Part shown: positions 50,875 through 61,152 of the stretch, piece by piece | Numbering within the stretch: position 1 is the first letter of the stretch | How the letters are laid out: every line of letters begins with the position of its first letter | The notes under the pieces: model-generated | Databases searched by the model: none | The model's input: only the letters and a program-made list of their open reading frames with translations | What the model was told of the DNA's origin: nothing | Program-made: the position numbers and the translations under genes | From: Romanomermis culicivorax | Lineage: Eukaryota > Nematoda > Enoplea > Mermithida > Mermithidae | Direction of reading: 5' to 3' | DNA length: 64,000 nt | Assembly: GCA_963922205.1 (NCBI GenBank) | Contig: CAWUHX010000172.1 | Span: 434,001 to 498,000, forward strand

Positions 50875-52599
50875 TAAAGCATTGCTAAATTTTCATGTTA
50901 TCATAGGCCGTAGAAATAACTACATCAGCTTTAACTCAATGTCAATACACCCCCGAAAAATGCCTCCATGCTCATACTGAAAATATCGCATTATTAAACG
51001 CTACTCGGAATTTTGTAAGTTTTCAGCGGATGGAGTCGCAGATCGTCACAAATTTAAGTAGGGGGATACCTCATAAGTCGGAAAAACAGTCCTGAAGCAA
51101 CGCAGATTTATGAAAGCTTCAGATAATTCAACAAAAATGGGAAACCTTTTTACATAAAGTAACACTTATTGATTAAAACTCAAAGAACTTTTACAACAGT
51201 TTCTACTGTAAAAAATTTAAGAAACCACCATGGAATACCGATAAATTTAGTGTATTTTACTTCGTCAATATTGGGATCTGTTTGTTTCTGATCGGTTTAT
51301 GAACATTAAATGTCAATTTAGGGCAAAATCATAGGCGTATACATGATTTTTATCAGGGGGAAATCCAAAATTTTCAAAACATTTAAAACGTTCATAATTC
51401 GATCGAAAACCATGCCTGAAACGGCTCTTTCAGATAACCCTCCTATCAGCGCCAAAAATAAGCGCTTCTGAAAATATGGAAAAAAGTTTATGGTATAATT
51501 CACTCGTGGAAAAAATCTTCGAGAAACAGGCGTCTTGAACTTGAATTAGTCTACTTATGGAGATGCTTGAGAATGTGCTATTGGCATGTCACAAAATCTC
51601 TCGACGAACCCGTAATGATTTGACTTTGACATTTTATCCTTTCAAACCTTGAAGCATGCATTTGATCTAGATGGTTAAAAATTATTAAACGAACATGAGA
51701 AAGGAATTCGTGCGAATGATCGTTAACTCGACCTTAATCTTGCTAGGGGACAGAATTAGAATTTCGAAATAAAGTTAACGCGCTGAAGCGCTAACGCGCT
51801 TTGTATGCATACCGATTAGCGTTAACACGCGTAAAGTGATCGACTTTAACACGCGTTAACGCTAACTTACTTTCATGCATACGACCCTAATGTAAACTTG
51901 ACTTTCTGAACAGGGCTTTTGTGTGCACTGAGCACAGTTTTTGGAGCTAGTGCATAAATTTTTAGAGCGTTTTGTTCACGGTGCAGAAGTAGATTTTTAT
52001 ATGAGTTTTCAACTTGTATTTACATATGATTTTTACATACATTCAGTTCTTGAATGGAAAATGATTTACTTGACCGCAAAATTAGACCACTTATCATTGG
52101 TGGCGCGATAGCGTCAACCTATAATATACTTGGCCCCCAAATTTCATGCCCCCCACCCTAGACCCAGAACGGTAAGAGCTAGAACCTTCGGGTTTTTTTT
52201 GCATAATTTCGGGCATAAGTGCAAACTATGGGGTGCCTTTTGTCATTTCCCCTCCATCTGCAAGAGCTGCTCGGTGGGGCCCCAAAAACATACAGAAAAC
52301 GCACTTTTTGGGGGTCCCCAGTCCCACCATGCCCCACAATGGGTGTGGCATATCCAAGCTTCATACTTCGGCCTAAGCATCTTGGGGGTGCAGTCTCAAA
52401 TGCGATTTTTTATTTTTTTGAAATATGGCCTCCATTCAATTATATGGTTGTCAAAGTCTCGAGAAACGCGAAATTTGACAATTTTGTTATATAAACTTAT
52501 GACTTCGAAAATATATTTTTTTGCAGCATTCTGCACTATGGTGCCCGAATTTTTTGCAATTTCAATTGAACCAGTAGCGTTATTGGAAGTTTTTGGTTT
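50875..52599. other. No gene; hairpin-rich spot at 51775-51890
   Basis: No coding signal. At 51775-51890 the words TTAACGCG, AGCGTTAACACGCG and ACACGCGTTAACGC form an imperfect hairpin flanked by GCATACCG / CATGCATACG. Because the stretch begins at an adapter, order and orientation relative to the left side are uncertain. Confidence 0.5.
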
Positions 52600-53310
52600 A
52601 AATTTTTCCACCGAAGCGAATTCAATGGATGCGGTCACTTTACACAAAAAAACATTAATGTAAACGAAGGTTACTCCTGTGACTTTTTGGAGAAAGGGGT
52701 ATTCGATGGACGCGGTCAGTTTAAACAAAAAAACTACTGGGGTGTAAACAAGCGTATTTTCGTGATAATTTTATGGAAGGGGTTCTCGACCACGGAGAAT
52801 TTAATGAATGCGATGGCTTTACACAAAAAAAATATCCCGGGTATAACCGAGCGTATTTTCGGGATTTTTTGGTGGAAGAGGTTTTCGATCGAAGCGAATT
52901 CAATGGATACAGTCACTTTATACAAAAAAATCATTATTGTAAATGAAGGTACTGCCGTGACTTTTTAAAGGAAGGGGTTTTTGGCCATTGGGAATTCGAT
53001 GGACGCGGTAAGTTTACACAAACAAACCTTCTGGGGTGTAAACAAGCGTATTTTCGTAATAATCTTGTGGAAGGGGTTTTTGACCGCGGGGAATTCATAG
53101 AATGCGATCACTTTACACACAAAATTATATTGAGTGTATACAAATGTATTTCTGCGATTTTTGGACGGAAGAGGTTTCTGAGTATGGGGAATTCAATGGA
53201 CACAGTCACTTCACACAAAAAAATTGTTCTGTGTGTAAAAAAAGGTATTTCTGCGGTTTTTTGGGTTGACGGGTTCCTGATCATAGGAATTCAATGGAAA
53301 TGCTTATTTT
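52600..53310. repeat. ~95-bp satellite array with higher-order period
   Basis: About seven to eight diverged units. Each unit contains GAATTCAATGGA, C(A/G)GT(C/A)A(C/G)TTTACACAAAA, GTAAACAAGCGTATTTTCG and GGAAG(G/A)GGTTT. Two distinctive units recur about 280-295 bp apart (CATTA(A/T)TGTAAA at 52652 and 52932; GGGGTGTAAACAAGCG at 52739 and 53034), i.e. every third unit. The ORFs 52687-52968 and 53067-53387 merely translate the array. Confidence 0.75.
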
Positions 53311-54403
53311 ACGCTATGTTTACAACGTGTTTTAAGTTCTATGCAGTTTGTACACCTTTTACTATTACCGAAAGTGAGAATTCGTAGCTCTTGTTTTTTA
53401 TTGTTTCTTTGATGTGAAGATGACCAAATTTAAAACTTCAATGTGCTTCTACGAAGGTTTCCATGCATGGCTGAGGCCCACTAAAGAGAGGTTGATTTGA
53501 AAATGCCCCATGGGGCAGAAAAAAGACTTGCTTGGATAGTTGCCAAGCTAGAAAAAGAAGTGGGCTAGATTTTTGAAAACTTTGGTCAAAGTTGGAAAAA
53601 ATTCACTTTCGTTATACAGAATTTTTATTCTTTCTCAAAAAAAATTTTCCATGTCTGTGAAAAAGTATATTCTGCAGCTGGGTGCATCAACACACTTTCC
53701 AACCAAACGTGTGCATCCCCGGAATTTTGAGCAGGGGACCGGGTTGGACTTTGGTTTCCTGGCGTTTTTTGAGACAGAAAATTCAAAAAAGTTCACCGAA
53801 AATTTTTTTCATAACAAATTTTCCAGTTTCAAAACCATTGGGGTAGTTTTTACCCCCATTTTTTCTCTCACAGATGTGTGCTTCTAACTGCGTTGATTTT
53901 TTTTACGAAATTTAGTGTCAATAAAACAGGGATCAACTGTGGGAAAGTGGCACATAAAATTCCATTCGACTTTTCATAACAAAAACTACAGCACAAAGTC
54001 TTCTTAGAACTAAATCGATTGTGCAAGATATGTTCAATTCACTCATCGTATAGAGTTCACTTTGTAAGTTCTGCTGATTACAACCTACAAACAAATTTAT
54101 TCTGTTATATTTAACTATTCAACAAAATAGCATCATTCACAATTTTTGGATTTAAACTGAAATTTGCAGAAAGAGCGCTTTTTGCGGGGCTGCAGATGGG
54201 AAGCAATTTCACCGATATCTGTTGCTCCGGTCCTGCTTTCAAAGAATCGTACTGTTGCCGTGGGAGTGCGGGTAGAGTTGGGGAGAACCGGATACGGGAT
54301 TTGGCGCACACCCCTAATATAGGCAAGGCCGAATCAGGAGCAGTTTTGTATGCTTTATCCTGTTCCCACATTTGCAGATCGGTGCCAAAAGACTGTAACC
54401 AAG

Positions 54404-54780
54404 GCCCAGTTGCACTAAAGGGGTCTAAGATCGAGCTCAAGATCATCTCGATTAAAAAGGCGACTCTGTTTGATCTCAAGTTTGGCATAATTTGAATGCA
54501 ATCTGGACTATAACGAGCTCGATGTCGAGATTATCCCCAGTTCGAGCTGTCGGGTTGCACTAACACTTTCGCATAATTTCATTATCCCTTAAGCAAATAA
54601 ATATAAAATTTGTGCCATTTCCAAACTCGAACTCAAACCTCAGTATTAGTTAATCCTGAAGTGAGTATCGTTTGTGCACTGGAAGAAAATAATTTGGACA
54701 TTGCGATCAGCTCAAACTCAGGATCAAAAATCTAATCCCGATGTTGAGATTATCTTCATGTTGGGTTAGTGCAACTAATC
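54404..54780. mobile_element. MITE-like segment with GTTGCACTAA ends
   Basis: GGCCCAGTTGCACTAAAGGG on the left and GGGTTAGTGCAACT on the right are inverted. The GATCGAGCTCAAGATCATCT and GAACTCAAACCTCAG words inside are repeated in altered form. No clear target duplication. Non-coding. Confidence 0.45.
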
Positions 54781-55134
54781 TCAGGTTTCTTTATAGTTCT
54801 GAAAATGACTATATGCCTCCGTCACCATTTTTCAGCTAGTGTGAGAGGCAGAAGTTTTGAATCGGTCGGGAGTTAGAATGCTATTGGTTTATCATTTCTT
54901 TATATTTGAAATCATGTGCATATAATTTTCATATAGAAAAATTTTACTGTAGTTGATGCTAGGGGAAGGACAAAATGCACGATGCTGCAGAATATACTCT
55001 TTCACTGACATAGAAATTTTTTTTGAGAAAGAATGAAAATCCAATATAACGAAAGTGAATTTTTTCCAACTCCAACCCAAGTTCTCAAAAATCTAGTCCA
55101 CTTCTTTTTCTAGCATGGCAACTATTGAAGCAAG

Positions 55135-56095
55135 CAGGCCTGTAACTAGGAATTTTTTTCAGGGGGGGGAATCACCAAAATGTTTTGACTTACTCAAAAA
55201 TCGGCGAATGGAGGTCGTACAGGGACCGACCAGTGGGCTGAGGGGTCCAGGGTGGCGCGCTTAAGCACCCCCTGGTGGGGTCTGGGGCGAAGCCCCAGAA
55301 AAAATCAATTTTTAGCACTGTTAGTACTCGAAAATTCCTTAAAATGCTATATTTAAAATACATAATTGAGAAAACTCAAGATCAAAATTCATATTATAAT
55401 TCATTGTGCATCAACATTTATTGTTTGAGTCGAACTAACCTGCTGATGATGCTACTGAAAGGTCTGCTGGCATCGACGATTCTATAGAAGGGGTAGTTGA
55501 TGCTAGTGTTACAACTGGATTAATATTTAAATAAATTTTAACTCATTAGAACAATGATACAATTTTATTCTAACTAGCCTGTTGATTCTGAAGGTTTTTG
55601 AGAATCATTCGCAGCACTAGATTCACGTGAAGAAGCTGAATTTGATGCTACACATTGACGTTTGTTGTTTAAACTTGAAGATGTAAAATAGCTAGTGATA
55701 CCTACGCTTCATATTGTATTAGATTCAAAAGTTGAAACAATCCCGAAAAAATTTTCATAAACTTCAAACCCTACTATACATCCAACGCAAATTATAAAGT
55801 ACATACAGCAACAAAAAGTGTAATATTATGTAGGAAACAGCGAAATGAAACTCAATCAATATTCAACAAATGTATTACACTGTTAGACATGCAAATTTTA
55901 TTATAAAATATAATATTTGTACCTTTAACCCTTCATTTTTATGATTCAATAAAGGAAATGAAAAAAAATTCACAGGTGTCAAGAGTAGTCACTTGTTCAC
56001 ATACATGCCCTCGATCAGATACGCTAAAAATTTTTTCAGATTTCATTTCAGGGGGGGGGGGGGAATTCCCCCCATTCCCCCTAGTTACGGGCCTG
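55135..56095. mobile_element. hAT element family G, perfect 8-bp duplication
   Basis: 961 bp, ends CAGGCCTGTAACTAGG / CCTAGTTACGGGCCTG, flanked by GAAGCAAG on both sides (55127-55134, 56096-56103). Subterminal G runs and TTTTTTTCAGGGGGGG / TTCATTTCAGGGGGGG are also repeated at each end. No recognisable transposase. It sits in the right arm of 53505-56140; the left arm shows the empty site (CTTGCTTGGATAG). Confidence 0.9.
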
Positions 56096-56140
56096 GAAGC
56101 AAGTATATTCTTCTTTTTTCTGCCCCATTGGGGCATTTTC

Positions 56141-57356
56141 TAATAAACTAGTCCAGGAAATAATTGACAAAATTTAATTTTTGGCCTTCTAATATCAAAA
56201 TCCCATATCTGTAAGAGATCCAACCAGTTGGGGGGAGGGTAAACGTGAAATTTTTTTTGGGGAGAGGGGGAGTTGAAAAGTCAAAAAGAGTCAAATTTTT
56301 CCGAAAAGGCACTTCTTCCTAATTTTTTCGAATTTGGGGAGTTGGGTATAGGGTTGACCAAGTTGGATGGCCCCTCAACCCCTTCCCCATAGGTATTCAA
56401 AATCCATAAAAAAAATTTGGTGCTTCACGCCGAACTTTTTTTCTTGCTGTTTCGCCTGACTTTATTAAAAATCATTGACTTCAAGCTGATCTCCTAGCAG
56501 GTTGTCTGATTGAAATTATCATCTGATTGCTCAAGGCGGAACATCATTCTAGGCTTAAAAAGTAAACCTAAAGTTATGGAATAAGCCTCGAAAACACTCA
56601 TTTACTATCATCCTAGAGTAAAAAACTCTAAAAATTTTGCATATAGGTCAACTGCAGTCCACAGTTTTTTACTTTGACAGATCACACAGATGTCACTAGC
56701 AGGCAATTTAGGTTTTTTGGCATCAGTTTTTGGTTGCTTTTCTATGATTAGTTTACCTATATTTTATCATCATCTGACCTAAAACTCAAAAATTCTGTTT
56801 GTCTTTATTTTTAGAAAATTTGCGACCATGGAAGCGTGATGATGTTCCAATTAGTGATGGACCGATGGCCAAAAATTTGCCATCGGCCAGGGTCACCGAT
56901 GGCATCGGCTGATGCATCGGCTGTAACATGTACAAGATGCAACCTGAAGCTGCTACACTGTAATAAATATAAAATTAGTATGAATTATTCACAACGTTCT
57001 ACCGATATTTTCAACATTCAATAATTAACAACATTTCATTCATCCAATTTGTCATCAACAACGGCATCTGTTGTACTACCTTCACTTTGATTGCTGAGTT
57101 CACTAGAAGCTTCTTCAACTTCAGCTTGTTTTTCCAGTTTGCACTACTGAATCGAATCTCAGCAATAAACGGGACCTTTTTCCACTTCTAACTTCTTTTG
57201 CTTTTTAAAATGATCATTCACTAGCTACTGACCCAATTGGAGCTGATAAAAATTTCATGGAAAGCTAAAGAAATTTTTTTCATAATGAAACATATTTTCA
57301 ACTGCACACTATTTTGATTCACATTAGCTAATTCTGGTTTTGTTGCAGCATTTTAC
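56141..57356. other. No gene; relics of repeats
   Basis: 56500-56640 is a diverged copy of 33680-33800. A hairpin relic GGTGCTTCACGCCG occurs at 56427. GATGGCATCGGCTGATGCATCGGCTG-type triplication near 56890-56920 is a short local repeat. Confidence 0.45.
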
Positions 57357-57463
57357 TGGATTGGAAAATCCTGGGGGCGGTCGCCCAATGGCTAGCCATA
57401 TGGTCGACAATTTCTGGGGGCAGTTCCCATAGCACTCCCCCTCCCCAATTACATATATGTATG
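57357..57463. mobile_element. MITE family C, 5'-truncated copy 4
   Basis: Keeps ATTGGAAAATCCTGGGGG, CGCCCAATGGCTAGCCATAT, GGTCGACAATTTCTGG and the right end AATTACATATATGTATG. The left half is missing. Confidence 0.7.
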
Positions 57464-57514
57464 AGTTGTTAATTTTGAGCATCGATTTCTGTGATTAGTG
57501 AGAAGACACTTATT

Positions 57515-57880
57515 TTTCCCTTCAAAATTTTCCTTAGGCTTAGGCTTAGGGTGCAGCGCTGTTGAGGCTCTTCCAAATGAAGTTGTTAGTTAAAATAGTA
57601 TCAAGGGTCTTAAAGGAATATAGTCTTCATACTTTCTGGTGAAATTGTGTAGTGGTAAAATCATTAGGTCCATAGGCTGATGGACCGGGTTCGATTTTTG
57701 AAGTAGGTAGGATTTTTCTGTAATCAGAAGGAGAATGTGACATGTGTGCATGTGCAGATTTTATGCAAATGAGTTCCTGAATGCGCCGAGCGGCTGGATT
57801 TTCCACCTGATCTGGGTAGCTGACATCATGAGGAGTCTGAAAATACCAGTTTGAACCATATTTGGGAAGAGAACCGACTT
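57515..57880 (+). repeat. SINE-like repeat X, copy 2 (empty sites)
   Basis: GTTGAGGCTCTTCCAAATGA, A-like box TTGTGTAGTGG (57645), B-like GGTTCGATTTT (57688), GAATGTGACATGTG (unoccupied site of the 936-bp hAT) and CAGTTTGAACCAT (unoccupied site of the 170-bp MITE). A short inverted copy of its start lies at 58490-58590. Confidence 0.65.
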
Positions 57881-57894
57881 GTAACAAATTTATT

Positions 57895-58070
57895 TTTTTG
57901 TGCCAAAACACAGTTTTTGGCCCAAAAAAATTTGAAATGGCACAAAAAATTTTGAGCGTTTGTGCCAATTGGCACAAAATTTTTGGCTGGTCAAACATTA
58001 AATTTTCTTGATTTTTAGACGTTTTAGGGGTGAAAATGCTAAAATGTTTGGCGCCTGGTGCAGAGTCGAT
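57895..58070. repeat. GTGCCAATTGGCAC repeat, copy 2
   Basis: Same order as 46740-46915, ending in the GGCGCCTGGTGC hairpin relic. Confidence 0.65.
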
Positions 58071-58089
58071 GAGTATAATATTTCCTATT

Positions 58090-58490
58090 CATACCTGTAA
58101 TTGGGGGGGTTGGGGGGGCACCCCCTCCCTCAACTTGGCCAACTTTATACCCAACCCCCCCCCCCCAATTTGGGAAAAATTGGCAAAAAAATGTATGTTT
58201 TTGGCCTCTTTTGGGAAAAATTTCGACTTTTTTCGACCCCCCTCCCCAACCAGTCGGCATACCTGTACTTGGGGGTTTGGGGGGGACCCCCCCCCCCCCA
58301 ACTTGGCCAACCTTGTATTCATAATCAGTTACCCCCCCCCCCCCCCAGTTTGGAAAAAATTAAAAAAATTTGCCAAAAAGTGTATGTTTTTTGGCCTTTT
58401 TTGGGAAAAATTTCCACTTTTTCCTACCCCCCCCCCCCCCCAAATTTCGGATTTAGCCCCCCCCAACTGGTCGGAGGTCTTACAGGTATG
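58090..58490. mobile_element. Poly-C/G-rich duplicated TIR element
   Basis: Ends CATACCTGTAA / TTACAGGTATG. Inside, a ~180-bp unit is duplicated (TACCTGTA(A/C)TTGGGGG, AACTTGGCCAAC, TGTATGTTTTTGGCC, TTGGGAAAAATTT(C)CAC), each with long C runs. Ends resemble family C (CATACATGTAA). Proline-rich ORFs on the + strand and glycine-rich ORFs on the - strand are products of the homopolymers. Confidence 0.6.
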
Positions 58491-59282
58491 CTAACAACTT
58501 CATTTGGAAGAGCCTCAACAGCACTGCGCCCTTCGCGCGCAGCTGCTGTACCCTAAGCCTAGGCCCAAGGAAAATTTTAAAGGAAAAATTAATGAAAAAT
58601 ACATATTAGGCGAAAAACCGTGTGGGGGACGGTAATTTCGGCCAATGAAGAGGGCTAACACTTCGTCCCAGCGTTTTCTTTTGTGCACGGACATTTGTGC
58701 CAATTGGCACAAAAATTGTTTTCAATTAGAAACATAACTGAAAACTGCGGAAAAGTTTTAGGCCAAAAGTTTGATAAAAAGTTGACGTTCAGGTTTAACG
58801 CATTAATTTTTTGTAAAAATCGTGCCCAAATCTATTTTTCAGCTCACCATGATGTCAGTGAGATAAGAAAAAACTGTGCAACAAAATAGTTCACGAAAAT
58901 CCTCCCAAAAGAAATAGAATGCTGACAAAATTTAAATAGGTCTTGATTGAATTGTTCAGGAAGTTTAAATTGATTCAATTTTCGAATACGAATATCTGTT
59001 ATTTAACAACAACGTAAAGACTAGAGAAAATAAAGTAGAAAATCGTGTAAATTTTCGATCCAAACATTGTACCATTATCAACGATATCGATTTTTCTGTT
59101 TGAATCAATCGAACACAAAAAGTAAGAATTTCAGTTTAAAATCCGAATCTGACTGAATGAACAGGGAATATTCAGAATTTCTTTTTACTCACCAGTCTTG
59201 ACAGCCTATAAAGTTTGCTGTAACGATACCAAAACACTGTCCGGAGAGAAATAGTTCGCGTTCATCAGGCCAAATCTATGAA
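58491..59282. other. No gene recognised
   Basis: Starts with an inverted SINE-X fragment (to ~58600), then GTGCCAATTGGCAC relic at 58698, then AT-rich DNA. Confidence 0.45.
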
Positions 59283-59470
59283 TAGGAATCGGCGCGAAGC
59301 GCCGAAAAATTTTGGCATTTTCAGCCTCTAAAACGTCTAAAAATCAAGGAAACTTTATATATGACCAGCTAATAATTTTGTGCCAATTGGCACAAACGCT
59401 CAAAATTTTTTGTGCCATTCCAAATTTTTTTGTGCCAAAAACCATGTTTTGGCACAAAGAAAAACACTGT
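59283..59470 (-). repeat. GTGCCAATTGGCAC repeat, copy 3 (inverted)
   Basis: Begins with the intact hairpin CGGCGCGAAGCGCCG, then AAAATTTTGGCATTTTCAGC, ACGTCTAAAAATCAAGG, TTTGTGCCAATTGGCACAAA and CCATGTTTTGGCACAAAG. Confidence 0.65.
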
Positions 59471-59692
59471 TGATTGATGATGCTTAGTCTGATGAACAGA
59501 AATCACAGTATACTCATCCATGATGAGGAAATTTTTTCAACCGTATTTACCTGCTTCAATGCTGGCTCATAGAAGACAGGCGCACAAAACTATAAAACTT
59601 CCGCCTATGGAAAAACGCTCAGTTTTTGTATAGCACAGTAAGCAGGAATCAAAGAAAAAATTTTTGCTTATCGACGTTTTGGTTAAGCCCCG

Positions 59693-59855
59693 TTCATACT
59701 TCTGCTTAGCGAGCAAATTTACCCTGGGCATGTTCACCGAGCATGCTCGCCGAGCATCTCCAAGCACAGCTCCGAGCATGTTCGGCGAGCATGCACGAGG
59801 ATGCTCGGCCAGCATCTTGCTCGGCGAGCATGCTCGGAGTTGGTTCATACTTCGA
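59693..59855. repeat. Cluster of GAGCATGCTCGG palindromes
   Basis: At least seven GAGCAT(G/C) words alternate with CGGCGAGCATG in ~130 bp, between two copies of GTTCATACTTC (59693 and 59845). The TTAAGCCCCGTTCATACTTC start resembles the Harbinger MITEs at 9725 and 22602, but the right copy is direct, not inverted. Two small antisense ORFs here are only translations of the palindromes. Confidence 0.55.
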
Positions 59856-59987
59856 GAGCCAATATTTCATGCGTTTTGAAATGTATTTCTCCAAAACCTT
59901 GAAAATTCGCGTTCTTACCCATTTTTTGCACGTCAATAATTGCTTGATCAAAAGAAATCGAAGACGATGATCAGTGCGTCCTATGAA

Positions 59988-60202
59988 CATACATGCACAG
60001 CACAGAAATTCTGCTGGGGGTCAGCCAGGACAGGGGGTGGTATAAAAATTTTTTTTCGTTCTTGACAACGAAAAGAAAGGTCTATGAAAGTCTTCTAACA
60101 TCCAAGCAGCATATTTTTCAACATATATTAGTCATATATGTTAAATTACTTGCTTAGACAGCACTATTTCAAGTTTTTATGTTACTTTTTTTAATCAAGT
60201 GT
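59988..60202. mobile_element. hAT MITE family D1, truncated copy
   Basis: CATACATGCACAGCACAGAA, GGGGGTCAGCCAGGACAGGG, AACGAAAAGAAAGGTCTA and ACATATATTAGTCATATATG match 21481-21700 closely. Homology stops near 60202 and the right terminus is missing. Confidence 0.75.
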
Positions 60203-60543
60203 CACATTAAACGAAGTGGGCGCCATGTCACATTAACTGAATTGGTGATCAGTCACATTGATGAGAAAAACCCATACCATATTCCATAGGAAATATGGCC
60301 ATGACACTGCAAGTGACATGCTGTGACCCCGTGGGGTGGCTACATTAATGGTCTTCATTTCGGGAACCTAACCCAGCTGGTACTACCACAGGTAAACCTA
60401 TGATGTACCTCGGCCTTGTCCTTGGGTTCTGCTGTAGAATAATGGACAACGCGGCCGGGTCAGGGGTGCCAATCCCTAGTCCTCATTCACTGAGAATGAG
60501 GGATGGTGCTATTCGAAGAATGGCGTACTGTAGGGGACCCAAT
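60203..60543. other. Unidentified moderately GC-rich segment
   Basis: GTCACATTAA words three times (60204-60260), then complex unique-looking sequence up to the LTR. It could be the edge of another retroelement interrupted by the LTR insertion, but no coding signal supports that. Confidence 0.35.
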
Positions 60544-61137
60544 TGTTAACCTAAATCCCCTTATTGGCCCTGACCTTAAGGGTCTGCCGGCTTTCTCAAC
60601 TGAGGGTACTTCCAAGGGAAACTAGCTTAAGGAGGATTCCCACAAATATACCCTCAACAATAATAACCCCTGAGAAGACTCACTAAATCCTCTTCTCAAA
60701 GTACTCTGCACTGGGCGATGGGTTCTGGGATCAAAGTGTGGGTCCTACGGATGGCAGTGAGTGAGTACGGGAATCCGGAGCGATTCAGCGTGAAAAGTAA
60801 TGCGGCTGCGGGTCGGCAGGCGGCGGTATCAAGCATTTCCTCGGGAAGGGCGACGGGGTTCTTGATCAACGGCGACTCGGGGTGAGCTCCTACAGTCGGG
60901 TTACTGTAACTGGCAACGTAAAAGGAAGCTGGAGGCGAGGGTATGCAAATTTATTCGACGAGCGGGGAACACAGTTGAAATGTGTAAGTTAATATAATAA
61001 AGGTGACAAATGGCAAACGCGAGACGCAGGCTAAAAAGACGCAACAACGATTAGACTCAAAAATGAGTGTCAAACTAATGAAACATGCCCTTTTAAAAGA
61101 CTCCATAAACTACAGTATGCCTTGGGCAGAGTTAACA
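60544..61137 (-). mobile_element. 3' long terminal repeat of a Ty3/gypsy element
   Basis: 594 bp bounded by TGTTAAC..GTTAACA, a perfect 7-bp terminal inverted repeat with the TG..CA ends of LTRs. On the - strand it directly follows a polypurine tract. It contains a TTTTAAAAGGGC TATA-like box (~61099-61090) and an AATAAA (60955-60950). The partner LTR lies beyond the window, so identity and age cannot be judged. The target duplication would include the bases CCAAT just left of 60544. Confidence 0.8.
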
Positions 61138-61147
61138 CTCCCCCAAG
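61138..61147 (-). promoter_or_regulatory. Polypurine tract (plus-strand primer site)
   Basis: On the - strand CTTGGGGGAG abuts the LTR start TGTTAAC. This is the expected place and composition for the RNase H-resistant primer of an LTR retrotransposon. Confidence 0.75.
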
Positions 61148-61152
61148 CTAAC

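Larger units (their letters stand above)
53505..56140. mobile_element. Long TIR element with nested hAT
   Basis: The arm 53505-53690 (AAATGCCCCATGGGGCAGAA, GACTTGCTTGGATAGTTGCC, GAAAAAGAAGTGGGCTAGAT, TTCACTTTCGTTATA) reappears inverted at 54975-55134 plus 56104-56140. Removing the hAT at 55135-56095 leaves a ~1.7-kb element with ~190-bp inverted ends. No transposase is readable. The interior carries another repeat end pair (GTTGCACTAA, 54404 and 54770). Confidence 0.7.

Noticed and set aside
50472-50980. ORFs reading through the N gap
   Set aside because: Runs of X come from N bases, and the sequence after the gap begins with an adapter.
52130-53387. ORFs over 52.1-53.4 kb resembling repeated peptides
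   Set aside because: The periodicity is that of the DNA satellite, and the frames end in and out of the array without splice or start signals.
58030-58556. Proline-rich and glycine-rich ORFs of up to 154 codons
   Set aside because: They arise from long C and G runs in a duplicated repeat; composition is dictated by homopolymers on both strands.
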